This document shows positions 19,614 to 26,805 of a stretch of DNA of 64,000 nucleotides, one piece after another (the first letter of the stretch is position 1; each line of letters opens with the position of its first letter). The stretch is from NCBI RefSeq assembly GCF_047314965.1, contig NZ_JBLBVK010000052.1, positions 115,808 through 179,807 of the forward strand. The letters are read 5' to 3'. The translations under genes and the position numbers were made by a program. The notes beneath the pieces were generated by a model. The model did no database searches, had not been told where the DNA came from, and worked only from the letters and a program-made list of their open reading frames with translations. The stretch is from JAVJUV01 sp047314965 (GTDB taxonomy: Bacteria > Pseudomonadota > Alphaproteobacteria > Rhodobacterales > Rhodobacteraceae).

Positions 19614-20476
19614 ACGGAAGAACTCCCCTTCGCGTCCCGCATCAGGATCTTCGTCTGCTCGGCGCGGATTTCGTCATAGATCGCAAGGCTTTCGACCGAA
19701 AAGTTCGATTCGGGCGCGGGCAAGTGCTCGAAGTTCCGGAACCTGTCCTCGCCCCGCGCCGCCATTACGAAATCGCGCATCCCTGTTTCCTGCTTCATAT
19801 CAGGCCGGATATAGCGAACGACCACCCCGATCCGCCTGTCATCCGAGACGTTCGGGCCCGAGCCATGGATCGTCAGCCCATGATGCAGGCTGAACTCGCC
19901 CGGTTGCAGAACGATCGGCACCCGGTCCTCCGGCGCGACATCGACCTTCACCTCCTGCCCCCGGGACAAGAGGTTATTCGCATCGAACGTGTCCTCGTGC
20001 GGCAGGATCGGGTTCTTGTGGCTACCTTTCACAAAGTCCATGCAGCCGGACTCGGGCGACGCCGGCGACAACGCCAGCCACGCCGTCACCATGCCGTCGA
20101 TGGCGCCAAGCCCCCAATAGGTCAGGTCCTGGTGCATCGTCACGATCTGCTTGGTACGCGCTTCCTTTATGAACAGCTCCGCCGCATAGATCAGAATGTC
20201 CGGGCCCAGAATGCCCTCTACGGCATCAAGAATGGCCGGCGTTCTCGACAGCCTCGCCACCATGGGAATCACCACATGCGCGTTGACGCGTTTGTACGTG
20301 TTCAGCGGGAGCGGCAATCCGTTGTCCAGCCACTCACGCTCCAACGCTTCGAGTTCCATGCGCGCCGCGCGGGCCTCTTTCTCCGAAAGCCCGCTCAACG
20401 GGAAAAGATATCCGTCTTTCCAGTAGGATTCGACCGCCTCCCGGTCCAGTCCCCTATGCTGCGTTGCCGTTTCCAT
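19604..20476 (-). CDS. Phytanoyl-CoA dioxygenase family (Fe(II)/2-oxoglutarate) protein
   Basis: A 290-aa PhyH-like non-heme iron oxygenase. The iron triad and 2-oxoglutarate site are readable: HQDLTYWG (His and Asp near residue 130), GLTIHGSGPN (distal His), and DDRRIGVVVRYIRPD (Arg for 2-oxoglutarate). The start at 20476 has GGAGG 6 bases upstream. The substrate is not indicated by its neighbours; the family acts on phytanoyl-CoA, ectoine and many small metabolites. It shares an upstream region with ctaD. Confidence 0.9.
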   Translation of the reverse strand: METATQHRGLDREAVESYWKDGYLFPLSGLSEKEARAARMELEALEREWLDNGLPLPLNTYKRVNAHVVIPMVARLSRTPAILDAVEGILGPDILIYAAELFIKEARTKQIVTMHQDLTYWGLGAIDGMVTAWLALSPASPESGCMDFVKGSHKNPILPHEDTFDANNLLSRGQEVKVDVAPEDRVPIVLQPGEFSLHHGLTIHGSGPNVSDDRRIGVVVRYIRPDMKQETGMRDFVMAARGEDRFRNFEHLPAPESNFSVESLAIYDEIRAEQTKILMRDAKGSSSVYG

Positions 20477-20625
20477 GACTGGCCTCCTCCCCGATCGTAT
20501 CATCTTCAGGCACTCACGCCGGGTCTGTCCAGCGCCCAGGCGACGCGTCTTCCTCTCATTCGCGACACTTTGCACCACTCACCTGAGACAATTTTACCCG
20601 CCTCAGCGTCACCTCCCCCATTGCC

Positions 20626-20667
20626 CCCTCCGCTTCGCATCCGTAAAAGCGAATACGAAGCGGAGGG
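20626..20667 (+). promoter_or_regulatory. Perfect 12-bp inverted repeat in the ctaD leader
   Basis: CCCTCCGCTTCG at 20626-20637 pairs perfectly with CGAAGCGGAGGG at 20656-20667 across an 18-base loop. An alternative inner pairing is TTCGC (20634-20638) with GCGAA (20649-20653), which excludes part of the outer stem. It lies 45 bases before the ctaD start codon, so it may be a leader hairpin or an operator. Confidence 0.45.
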
Positions 20668-20712
20668 ATGACTCCGTCAAGAAACGTTTCGGGAGCTTCA
20701 GGAGGCACCTAC

Positions 20713-22389
20713 ATGGCCGACGCCGCCGCCCACGGGCACGACGGACACGACGAACGCGGGTTCTTCACCCGCTGGTTCATGTCCACGAACCATAAAGACA
20801 TCGGTATTCTCTATCTTTTCACCTCCGGGATCGTCGGCTTCATTGCCGTAGCGTTCACCGTTTACATGCGGATGGAACTGAAAGACCCCGGCGTACAATT
20901 CATGTGCTCGGAAGGTGCGCGCCTCCTCTCGGCCGCAACGGTCGAGACTTGCACGCCCAACGGGCATATCTGGAACGTGGTCGTCACTGCCCACGGCATC
21001 CTGATGATGTTCTTCGTGGTGATCCCGGCTCTGTTCGGCGGTTTCGGCAACTATTTCATGCCGTTGCACATCGGCGCGCCCGACATGGCGTTCCCGCGGA
21101 TGAACAACCTGTCCTACTGGCTCTACGTTGCGGGTTCCTCGCTGGCAATCGCAAGCGTGGTCTCGCCCGGCGGTAACGGTCAACTCGGCTCGGGCGTGGG
21201 CTGGGTGCTCTATCCGCCGCTGTCGACTTCCGAGGCCGGATGGTCCATGGACCTCGCCATTTTCGCGGTGCACCTCTCGGGTGCCTCTTCGATCCTCGGC
21301 GCCATCAACATGATCACGACTTTCCTGAACATGCGCGCGCCGGGCATGACGCTGTTCAAAGTGCCGCTTTTCGCCTGGTCGATCTTCGTGACGGCTTGGC
21401 TGATCCTTCTCTCCCTGCCTGTCCTGGCAGGAGCGATCACCATGCTGCTGACCGATCGTAACTTCGGGACGACGTTCTTCGATCCGGCCGGAGGCGGCGA
21501 TCCGGTGCTGTATCAGCATATTCTCTGGTTCTTCGGGCACCCGGAAGTCTACATCATCATCCTGCCCGCCTTCGGCATCATCAGCCACGTCATCGCGACC
21601 TTTGCCCGCAAACCGGTCTTCGGCTACCTGCCGATGGTCTGGGCGCTGATCGCCATCGGCGCACTCGGCTTCGTCGTCTGGGCGCACCACATGTACACGG
21701 TCGGCATGTCGCTGACCCAGCAGACCTACTTCATGCTGGCGACGATGGTCATCGCGGTGCCGACGGGCGTGAAGATCTTCTCGTGGATCGCCACGATGTG
21801 GGGCGGCTCGATCGAGTTCAAGACGCCGATGCTCTGGGCATTCGGCTTCCTGTTCCTCTTCACAGTCGGCGGCGTCACGGGCATCGTTCTGTCCCAGGCC
21901 GGCGTCGACCGGGCCTATCACGATACCTACTACGTGGTTGCACACTTCCACTACGTGATGTCGCTGGGCGCCGTGTTCGGCATCTTCGCCGGCATGTACT
22001 ACTGGCTCGGCAAGATGTCCGGCCGCCAGTATCCGGAATGGGCCGGCAAGCTGCACTTCTGGGCGATGTTCATCGGTTCGAACATCACCTTCTTCCCGCA
22101 GCACTTCCTGGGTCGCCAGGGCATGCCGCGCCGCTACATCGACTACCCGGAGGCCTTCGCCTACTGGAACGAGGTCTCGTCCTGGGGTGCGTTTCTGGCC
22201 TTCGCGTCCTTCGTGTGGTTCATCGGCGTGGTCTTCTACACGATCACCAAAGGCAAGCGGATCGAAGAGAAGAACTACTGGAACGAGCACGCGGACACGC
22301 TGGAGTGGACACTGCCGACCCCGCCGCCGGAGCACACCTTCGAAACGCTCCCCAAGCGAGAAGACTGGGACAAGTCCCCGGCGCACTGA
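20713..22389 (+). CDS. ctaD: Cytochrome c oxidase subunit I (aa3 type)
   Basis: The catalytic subunit of the terminal oxidase in the cytoplasmic membrane (558 aa, twelve helices), which reduces O2 and pumps protons. The heme and copper ligands are present: VTAHGILMMFF (low-spin heme His), WFFGHPEVYIIILPAFG (CuB His with the cross-linked Tyr), VWAHHMYTVG (two CuB His), and HDTYYVVAHFHY, whose His411 and His413 bind heme a3 and heme a. GGAGG lies 8 bases before the ATG at 20713. Subunits II and III are not in the window, as is usual for this group where ctaD is separate. A terminator follows the gene. Confidence 0.98.
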   Translation: MADAAAHGHDGHDERGFFTRWFMSTNHKDIGILYLFTSGIVGFIAVAFTVYMRMELKDPGVQFMCSEGARLLSAATVETCTPNGHIWNVVVTAHGILMMFFVVIPALFGGFGNYFMPLHIGAPDMAFPRMNNLSYWLYVAGSSLAIASVVSPGGNGQLGSGVGWVLYPPLSTSEAGWSMDLAIFAVHLSGASSILGAINMITTFLNMRAPGMTLFKVPLFAWSIFVTAWLILLSLPVLAGAITMLLTDRNFGTTFFDPAGGGDPVLYQHILWFFGHPEVYIIILPAFGIISHVIATFARKPVFGYLPMVWALIAIGALGFVVWAHHMYTVGMSLTQQTYFMLATMVIAVPTGVKIFSWIATMWGGSIEFKTPMLWAFGFLFLFTVGGVTGIVLSQAGVDRAYHDTYYVVAHFHYVMSLGAVFGIFAGMYYWLGKMSGRQYPEWAGKLHFWAMFIGSNITFFPQHFLGRQGMPRRYIDYPEAFAYWNEVSSWGAFLAFASFVWFIGVVFYTITKGKRIEEKNYWNEHADTLEWTLPTPPPEHTFETLPKREDWDKSPAH

Positions 22390-22409
22390 TCGCCATGACA
22401 TGAATACGG

Positions 22410-22444
22410 AAAAGGGCCTCGCTTGCGGGGCCCTTTTTCTTTCT
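22410..22444 (+). terminator. Rho-independent terminator of ctaD
   Basis: GGGCCTCGC and GCGGGGCCC form a GC-rich hairpin (one G-U pair) flanked by an A run and followed by TTTTTCTTT, 20 bases after the ctaD stop codon. Confidence 0.85.
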
Positions 22445-22538
22445 CCGTAGCTCAGGATTTCAAGGGCGGATGGCCTGAACGGGGCAGGTCTGCAAGGCGG
22501 CACTTTCCGAACCTTGCCCGCTGACCTAGGTTCAGCCC

Positions 22539-22913
22539 ATGTCCAGCGTTCCAGCCTTCCATGACACGTACTATGTCGTCGCGCATTTTCACTACATCCT
22601 GAGTCTCGCCGTCATCTCAGTTGCGGTGATGGCGTTCGCGGCGGCTGTGCGACGCTGGTCTGACAGCCGGCTGGCACAGCGTCTCAGGCTGCTGGCGACT
22701 GCCAGCTGGGGCCTTGGCTTAAGCCTGTCGGTGATGATGATTCTGTTTTGGCAATTCGTCAGCGTTCAGACCCTGATACAAAGCCCCCATTTGCTTCATC
22801 TGGTGAATGACGCTTCAAGTGTCGCAGGGTTCTTCTTGGTGCTGGCGCTCGCGTTCTGTGGCGCTATGATCTTCGTCGCACTGTGGCATCGAACCTTCAA
22901 ACCAAAACGCTGA
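22539..22913 (+). CDS. Stand-alone COX1 helix X-XII-like membrane protein
   Basis: A 124-aa membrane protein of unknown function. Residues 8-19 read HDTYYVVAHFHY, identical to residues 403-414 of the CtaD encoded just upstream and including both heme-ligand histidines. Three membrane helices follow (about 10-38, 51-76 and 88-113), matching the number and spacing of helices X, XI and XII of subunit I. At the DNA level nine of the twelve shared codons differ, all synonymously, so this is not a recent duplication and the motif has been kept by selection. It lacks the CuB ligands and the rest of the catalytic subunit, so it cannot be an oxidase alone. The next gene starts 3 bases after its stop codon. 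Confidence 0.8.
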   Translation: MSSVPAFHDTYYVVAHFHYILSLAVISVAVMAFAAAVRRWSDSRLAQRLRLLATASWGLGLSLSVMMILFWQFVSVQTLIQSPHLLHLVNDASSVAGFFLVLALAFCGAMIFVALWHRTFKPKR

Positions 22914-22916
22914 CCC

Positions 22917-23393
22917 ATGCCCTACCGCTGGACCGACGACACGCACGAAAAGACGCTCACACTCTGGCCGCATCAGTCCCTGACCCCTCGCGGGTTCACA
23001 TGGTTCATTGGCGCGACGTCATTCATGCTGACACTGCCACTGCTCGCGGTACTGGGCTCGCCGGTAGCGTGGGTGCTGATGGTGTTCTTTCTCGGGGCCA
23101 TCGCCGCCGTCTGGCGTGCGATCATGGCCAACCGCGCTGACAGGTCGCTTCACGAGGAACTCACCCTGTCCACCGAACGCGTTCACCTTCAGCACGTCCC
23201 CAGCCGAGGACCGGTGCTGCAGTGGGAGGCCAATCCGCACTGGGTCAGCGTCAACATGCGCAATGATGGCCCGGTAGAGAATTACCTCACTCTTCGTGGC
23301 GGGGGCCGCGAAGTGGAACTTGGCAGTTTCCTCACACCCGAAGAACGTGAAGGCCTCTACAGGGAACTGAACGGATTTCTGCGTCCGATCTGA
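22917..23393 (+). CDS. DUF2244 membrane protein
   Basis: A 158-aa protein with two adjacent membrane helices (about residues 30-50 and 52-70) and a cytoplasmic C-terminal domain. The pattern TLWPHQSLTPRGFTWFIGAT, then RVHLQHVPSRGPVLQWEANP and VELGSFLTPEEREGLYRELN, matches DUF2244, a family often found near cytochrome oxidase genes in alphaproteobacteria. The function is unknown. It is almost certainly co-transcribed with the COX1-like fragment gene upstream, which hints at a shared role in respiratory oxidase biogenesis; that is inference. Confidence 0.85.
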   Translation: MPYRWTDDTHEKTLTLWPHQSLTPRGFTWFIGATSFMLTLPLLAVLGSPVAWVLMVFFLGAIAAVWRAIMANRADRSLHEELTLSTERVHLQHVPSRGPVLQWEANPHWVSVNMRNDGPVENYLTLRGGGREVELGSFLTPEEREGLYRELNGFLRPI

Positions 23394-23415
23394 GCATCAC
23401 CCAGAAAACCGGCAA

Positions 23416-23459
23416 ACTGCCATACGATGTGCCGACGTTTTTCCGACACTTCGCAGACC
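23416..23459 (+). repeat. 11-bp phased tandem repeat, locus 2 (4 units)
   Basis: Four 11-base units: ACTGCCATACG, ATGTGCCGACG, TTTTTCCGACA and CTTCGCAGACC. The order (one CATACG unit, then CCGACG-type units that decay) is the same as at 4330-4373. It begins 23 bases after the DUF2244 stop codon, in a convergent intergenic region. Confidence 0.65.
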
Positions 23460-23478
23460 AAGTACGTCCCGGAAAATC

Positions 23479-23946
23479 TTATCCCAGACGTGCCTTCACA
23501 GCAGGGCCGACCGCGCCGAAATCCATCTGTCCGGTATACTTCGCCTTGAGCGCACCCATTACCTTGCCCATGTCGCGGATCGAGCTTGCACCCGTTTCGG
23601 AAATGGCGGCATCGATGGCTGCAGAGGTCTCCACCTCGTCAAGCTGCCGCGGCAGAAACTCTTCTATGACGGTGATTTCGGCCAATTCCTTCTCGGCCAA
23701 CTCAAGGCGGCCACCTTCTTCGTAGGCCTGCGCCGAGTCCTGGCGTTGCTTGACCATCTTGCCGAGAATCTGCAAGATTTCGCCGTCGCCAACACCCGCG
23801 TCCGCAACGTCACCACCTTCGGACCGCTTCGCGATGTCCCGGTCCTTGATCGCGGCATTGATCAGCCTGAGGGTGGACAACCTGTCGGCGTCCTTGTCCT
23901 TCATCGCGGCCTTCAAAGCCTCGGCAATCCTGCCTCGTAAGTCCAT
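23479..23946 (-). CDS. GatB/YqeY domain protein
   Basis: A 155-aa YqeY-like helical protein. The N-terminus MDLRGRIAEALKAAMKDKDA, the block LSTLRLINAAIKDRDI, and the C-terminal KYTGQMDFGAVGPAVKARLG are characteristic. The YqeY domain resembles the tRNA-binding tail of GatB, but its cellular role is not established. The start at 23946 was chosen because the family N-terminus begins there. It is divergent from carA with an AT-rich spacer. Confidence 0.9.
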   Translation of the reverse strand: MDLRGRIAEALKAAMKDKDADRLSTLRLINAAIKDRDIAKRSEGGDVADAGVGDGEILQILGKMVKQRQDSAQAYEEGGRLELAEKELAEITVIEEFLPRQLDEVETSAAIDAAISETGASSIRDMGKVMGALKAKYTGQMDFGAVGPAVKARLG

Positions 23947-24081
23947 CTCGTCTATCCCACTACCGAGAGTCCGGACCTTACTCGTTCCATCCGAAAGCCG
24001 CAACAGGTCATAAATTACTTAAGTCATTGATTTAAATAAATAAGCGATTTCTGCACACCTCTTGACCGCACCCGGCCAAGC

Positions 24082-24105
24082 GCGTAAACCGCTGATCGTT
24101 TACGC
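24082..24105 (+). promoter_or_regulatory. Inverted repeat in the carA leader
   Basis: GCGTAAAC (24082-24089) and GTTTACGC (24098-24105) are perfect inverted copies separated by 8 bases, ending 17 bases before the carA start codon and just before its GGAGG ribosome site. It could be an operator or a small leader hairpin. The AT-rich stretch at about 24010-24050 probably holds the promoter. Confidence 0.4.
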
Positions 24106-24122
24106 ATCCGGAGGACCCGCAC

Positions 24123-25277
24123 ATGACGGACACGCAGCCGAAACCGACCGCATGTCTGGCCTTGGCGGATGGAACCCTGTTCCTTGGCAAGGGCTTCGGA
24201 GCGACGGGTCAGAAAGTGGCCGAGCTTTGCTTCAATACGGCCATGACCGGATACCAGGAGATCATGACCGACCCCTCCTACGCGGGCCAAGTGGTGACGT
24301 TCACGTTCCCGCATATTGGAAATGTCGGCGTGAACCCCGAGGATGACGAAACGTCTGACCCGGTTGCCGAGGGCCTTGTGGTGAAATGGGATCCAACAGA
24401 GCCGTCGAACTGGCGCTCGACGGGGGAACTGGGAGACTGGCTGGCGCGGACCGGGCGCATTGGCATCGGCGGTATTGACACCCGTCGCCTGACCCGCGCG
24501 ATCCGGCAGCAGGGCGCACCGCATGTGGCTCTGGCCCATGATCCCGAAGGCAATTTCGACATCGAGGCTCTGATCTCTGCCGCCCGCAGTTTTCCCGGCC
24601 TCGTTGGTCTCGACCTGGCCAAGGATGTCACCTGCTCACAAAGCTACCGCTGGGATGAAATGAGGTGGGCCTGGCCCGAGGGATATTCCCGCCAGACTGC
24701 GCCAAAATTCAAGGTCGTGGCCATAGATTATGGAGCAAAGCGTAACATTCTTCGCTGCCTCGCCTCGGCTGGCTGCGATGTGACAGTCCTGCCTGCGACG
24801 GCGACGACAGAAGACGTTCTGGCCCAGAACCCCGACGGTGTATTCCTGTCGAACGGTCCTGGCGACCCGGCAGCCACGGGCGAATATGCGGTCCCCATGA
24901 TCCAGGGAGTGTTGGAGAAGTCCGACCTTCCCGTGTTCGGGATTTGCCTCGGGCACCAGATGTTGGCGCTGGCGTTGGGTGCGAAAACGGTCAAGATGAA
25001 CCACGGTCATCATGGCGCGAACCATCCTGTGAAGGATCTCGAGACCGGCAAGGTGGAAATCACTTCTATGAACCACGGCTTCACCGTCGACTCTCAAACC
25101 CTGCCCGATGGCGTGAAGGAAACACATGTTTCCCTTTTCGACGGATCGAACTGCGGAATCCGCATGGCAGACCGTCCGGTTTTCTCGGTCCAGTATCACC
25201 CCGAGGCCAGCCCCGGACCGATGGACAGCTACTACTTGTTCGAGCGATTTGCCGACGCGATGGCCGCAAGAGTCTGA
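24123..25277 (+). CDS. carA: Carbamoyl-phosphate synthase small subunit
   Basis: Glutaminase subunit (384 aa) that supplies ammonia to CarB for carbamoyl phosphate, feeding pyrimidine and arginine synthesis. The N-terminal domain has ELCFNTAMTGYQEIMTDPSY and GIGGIDTRRLTRAIR. The class I amidotransferase domain has the nucleophile Cys in PVFGICLGHQMLALALGA and the His and Glu in VQYHPEASPGP. GGAGG precedes the ATG. carB is not adjacent, as often in this group. Confidence 0.97.
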   Translation: MTDTQPKPTACLALADGTLFLGKGFGATGQKVAELCFNTAMTGYQEIMTDPSYAGQVVTFTFPHIGNVGVNPEDDETSDPVAEGLVVKWDPTEPSNWRSTGELGDWLARTGRIGIGGIDTRRLTRAIRQQGAPHVALAHDPEGNFDIEALISAARSFPGLVGLDLAKDVTCSQSYRWDEMRWAWPEGYSRQTAPKFKVVAIDYGAKRNILRCLASAGCDVTVLPATATTEDVLAQNPDGVFLSNGPGDPAATGEYAVPMIQGVLEKSDLPVFGICLGHQMLALALGAKTVKMNHGHHGANHPVKDLETGKVEITSMNHGFTVDSQTLPDGVKETHVSLFDGSNCGIRMADRPVFSVQYHPEASPGPMDSYYLFERFADAMAARV

Positions 25278-25357
25278 TTAGGAAACAATTCGACCAATAG
25301 GGTCACATTGTTGCCAATAACTGTTGGAACAGTGGAAGAATCTACTTGCATTAAATT

Positions 25358-25388
25358 TTGAACGATGTTCATTTTGAACATCGTTCAA
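25358..25388 (+). promoter_or_regulatory. Twin palindromic operator before the acyltransferase gene
   Basis: TTGAACGATGTTCA (25358-25371) and TGAACATCGTTCAA (25375-25388) are perfect inverted copies 3 bases apart. Each arm is itself a dyad of the form TGAAC-NNN-GTTCA, so there are two sites with centres 16 bp apart. This is typical of a repressor binding as two dimers (TetR-like). The second site ends 13 bases before the acyltransferase ATG. Confidence 0.6.
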
Positions 25389-25401
25389 GACGGAGAGCCT
25401 C

Positions 25402-26739
25402 ATGGTCGATGGCACTGCATCGGAAATGCCCAAAGGAATCTTGGCACGCGCCCGATGGGCTGCGGTGAACACGCCCGAAAAACGCAACCGCGCCGTCGAT
25501 CTCTACCGTGCCGTAGCGATCTGTTTCGTGGTCCTTGGTCATTGGCTGCTGGTCGCACCCGTCATCCGCAACGGCGACCTTGAACTCTCGATACTTCTGG
25601 CCGAACAACCGTGGACGCAATTTGCGACCTGGCTCTTTCAGGTCATGCCCGTCTTCTTCTTCGTCGGAGGCTATTCCAACGCCCTATCATGGGCCTCGGC
25701 ACAGAAAGACTCCGAAAAGCGCCGTACATGGGCCGCTACTCGCCTTACCCGACTGTTGAAGCCCACAGTTCCACTCGTGCTGCTCTGGGCGGTCGCGGCT
25801 TTCATCGCGGGGCGGATGGGCGTCTCACGCGAACTGATCGACGCTGCCAGCCAGGCAGCGCTGGTCCCGATCTGGTTCCTTGCCGTCTACATCATGATCA
25901 CCGTTTGCGTGCCAGTATCGGCGTGGGTCTGGCAGCGCCTCGGACTTCTGTCCGTCGCCCTGCTGGCCCTCGGTGCGATTGCCGTCGACGCGATCGGCCT
26001 CGGCCTCGATCAGGGCTGGCTGCGCTGGTCGAATTATGGGTTCGTTTGGCTGGCCGTTCACCAATTGGGTTATTGGTGGAAGGAAACCGGAGGCTCGAAG
26101 GGCCTTGCGGTCGCTTTCATCGCGCTTGGAATCGCCTGGCTCTACTTGCTGATCGGCCCGTTTGGATATCCCGTGTCCATGGTCTCTGTCCCCGGCGAAG
26201 AGGTGTCAAACACCCGCCCGCCAACCACGGCCATGCTGGCTGTCGGGTCGATACAGATCGGTCTTGTACTGCTACTTGAGGGCCCCATAAATCGTTGGCT
26301 CCACCGTCCGGCACCTTGGTCGCTTGTGATCCTGCTGAACCAGATGATCATGTCTGTCTACCTCTGGCACATCACCGCGGTGATCGCGCTGATAGGCATT
26401 GCCATGACGCTGGGTGGCGTTGGCCTCTCACTTGAACCCGGAACCGGGATATGGTGGCTACAACGCCTTCCCTGGCTGTTCGGTCTTGTTGTCCTGATGA
26501 TCCCGTTCCTTGCCATTTTCATGCGCTTCGAAAATGCCTCCCGCACCGCAGGTTCGGCTCTGCCCGGACAGGCCCAGGCCGTGTTCGGAGCAATCCTGAC
26601 CTGCGCCGGACTCGTGATGATCGCGCTCAATGGAATTGGAGCGGATGGCCCAGTCGGCGTGAACCTAATCGCCCTCCTGCTGGCGCTATTTGGTGTCGGG
26701 CTGGCGACGATCGGTCGCGCGCCGAAAACCACCGTTTGA
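25402..26739 (+). CDS. Membrane acyltransferase (family 3, OafA-like)
   Basis: A 445-aa integral membrane protein with about ten helices. The start of the acyltransferase domain reads RNRAVDLYRAVAICFVVLGH, with the conserved His at the end of helix 1, and FQVMPVFFFVGGYSNALSW follows. Family members transfer acetyl or other acyl groups to sugars, lipids or peptides. GGAG precedes the ATG by 7 bases. The operator directly upstream implies tight repression. The glycosyltransferase downstream may act on the same glycan, but there is no proof. Confidence 0.87.
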   Translation: MVDGTASEMPKGILARARWAAVNTPEKRNRAVDLYRAVAICFVVLGHWLLVAPVIRNGDLELSILLAEQPWTQFATWLFQVMPVFFFVGGYSNALSWASAQKDSEKRRTWAATRLTRLLKPTVPLVLLWAVAAFIAGRMGVSRELIDAASQAALVPIWFLAVYIMITVCVPVSAWVWQRLGLLSVALLALGAIAVDAIGLGLDQGWLRWSNYGFVWLAVHQLGYWWKETGGSKGLAVAFIALGIAWLYLLIGPFGYPVSMVSVPGEEVSNTRPPTTAMLAVGSIQIGLVLLLEGPINRWLHRPAPWSLVILLNQMIMSVYLWHITAVIALIGIAMTLGGVGLSLEPGTGIWWLQRLPWLFGLVVLMIPFLAIFMRFENASRTAGSALPGQAQAVFGAILTCAGLVMIALNGIGADGPVGVNLIALLLALFGVGLATIGRAPKTTV

Positions 26740-26805
26740 ACAGCCGCATTTAAGGCACCTTTAACCGCGTTCCGCCAAGGAGTAGGCATCAAGTCCCTGT
26801 CCACG

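Noticed and set aside
20698..22503. A 601-codon open frame on the minus strand opposite ctaD
   Set aside because: Antisense of ctaD with His/Asp/Arg-rich low-complexity translation; no ribosome site.
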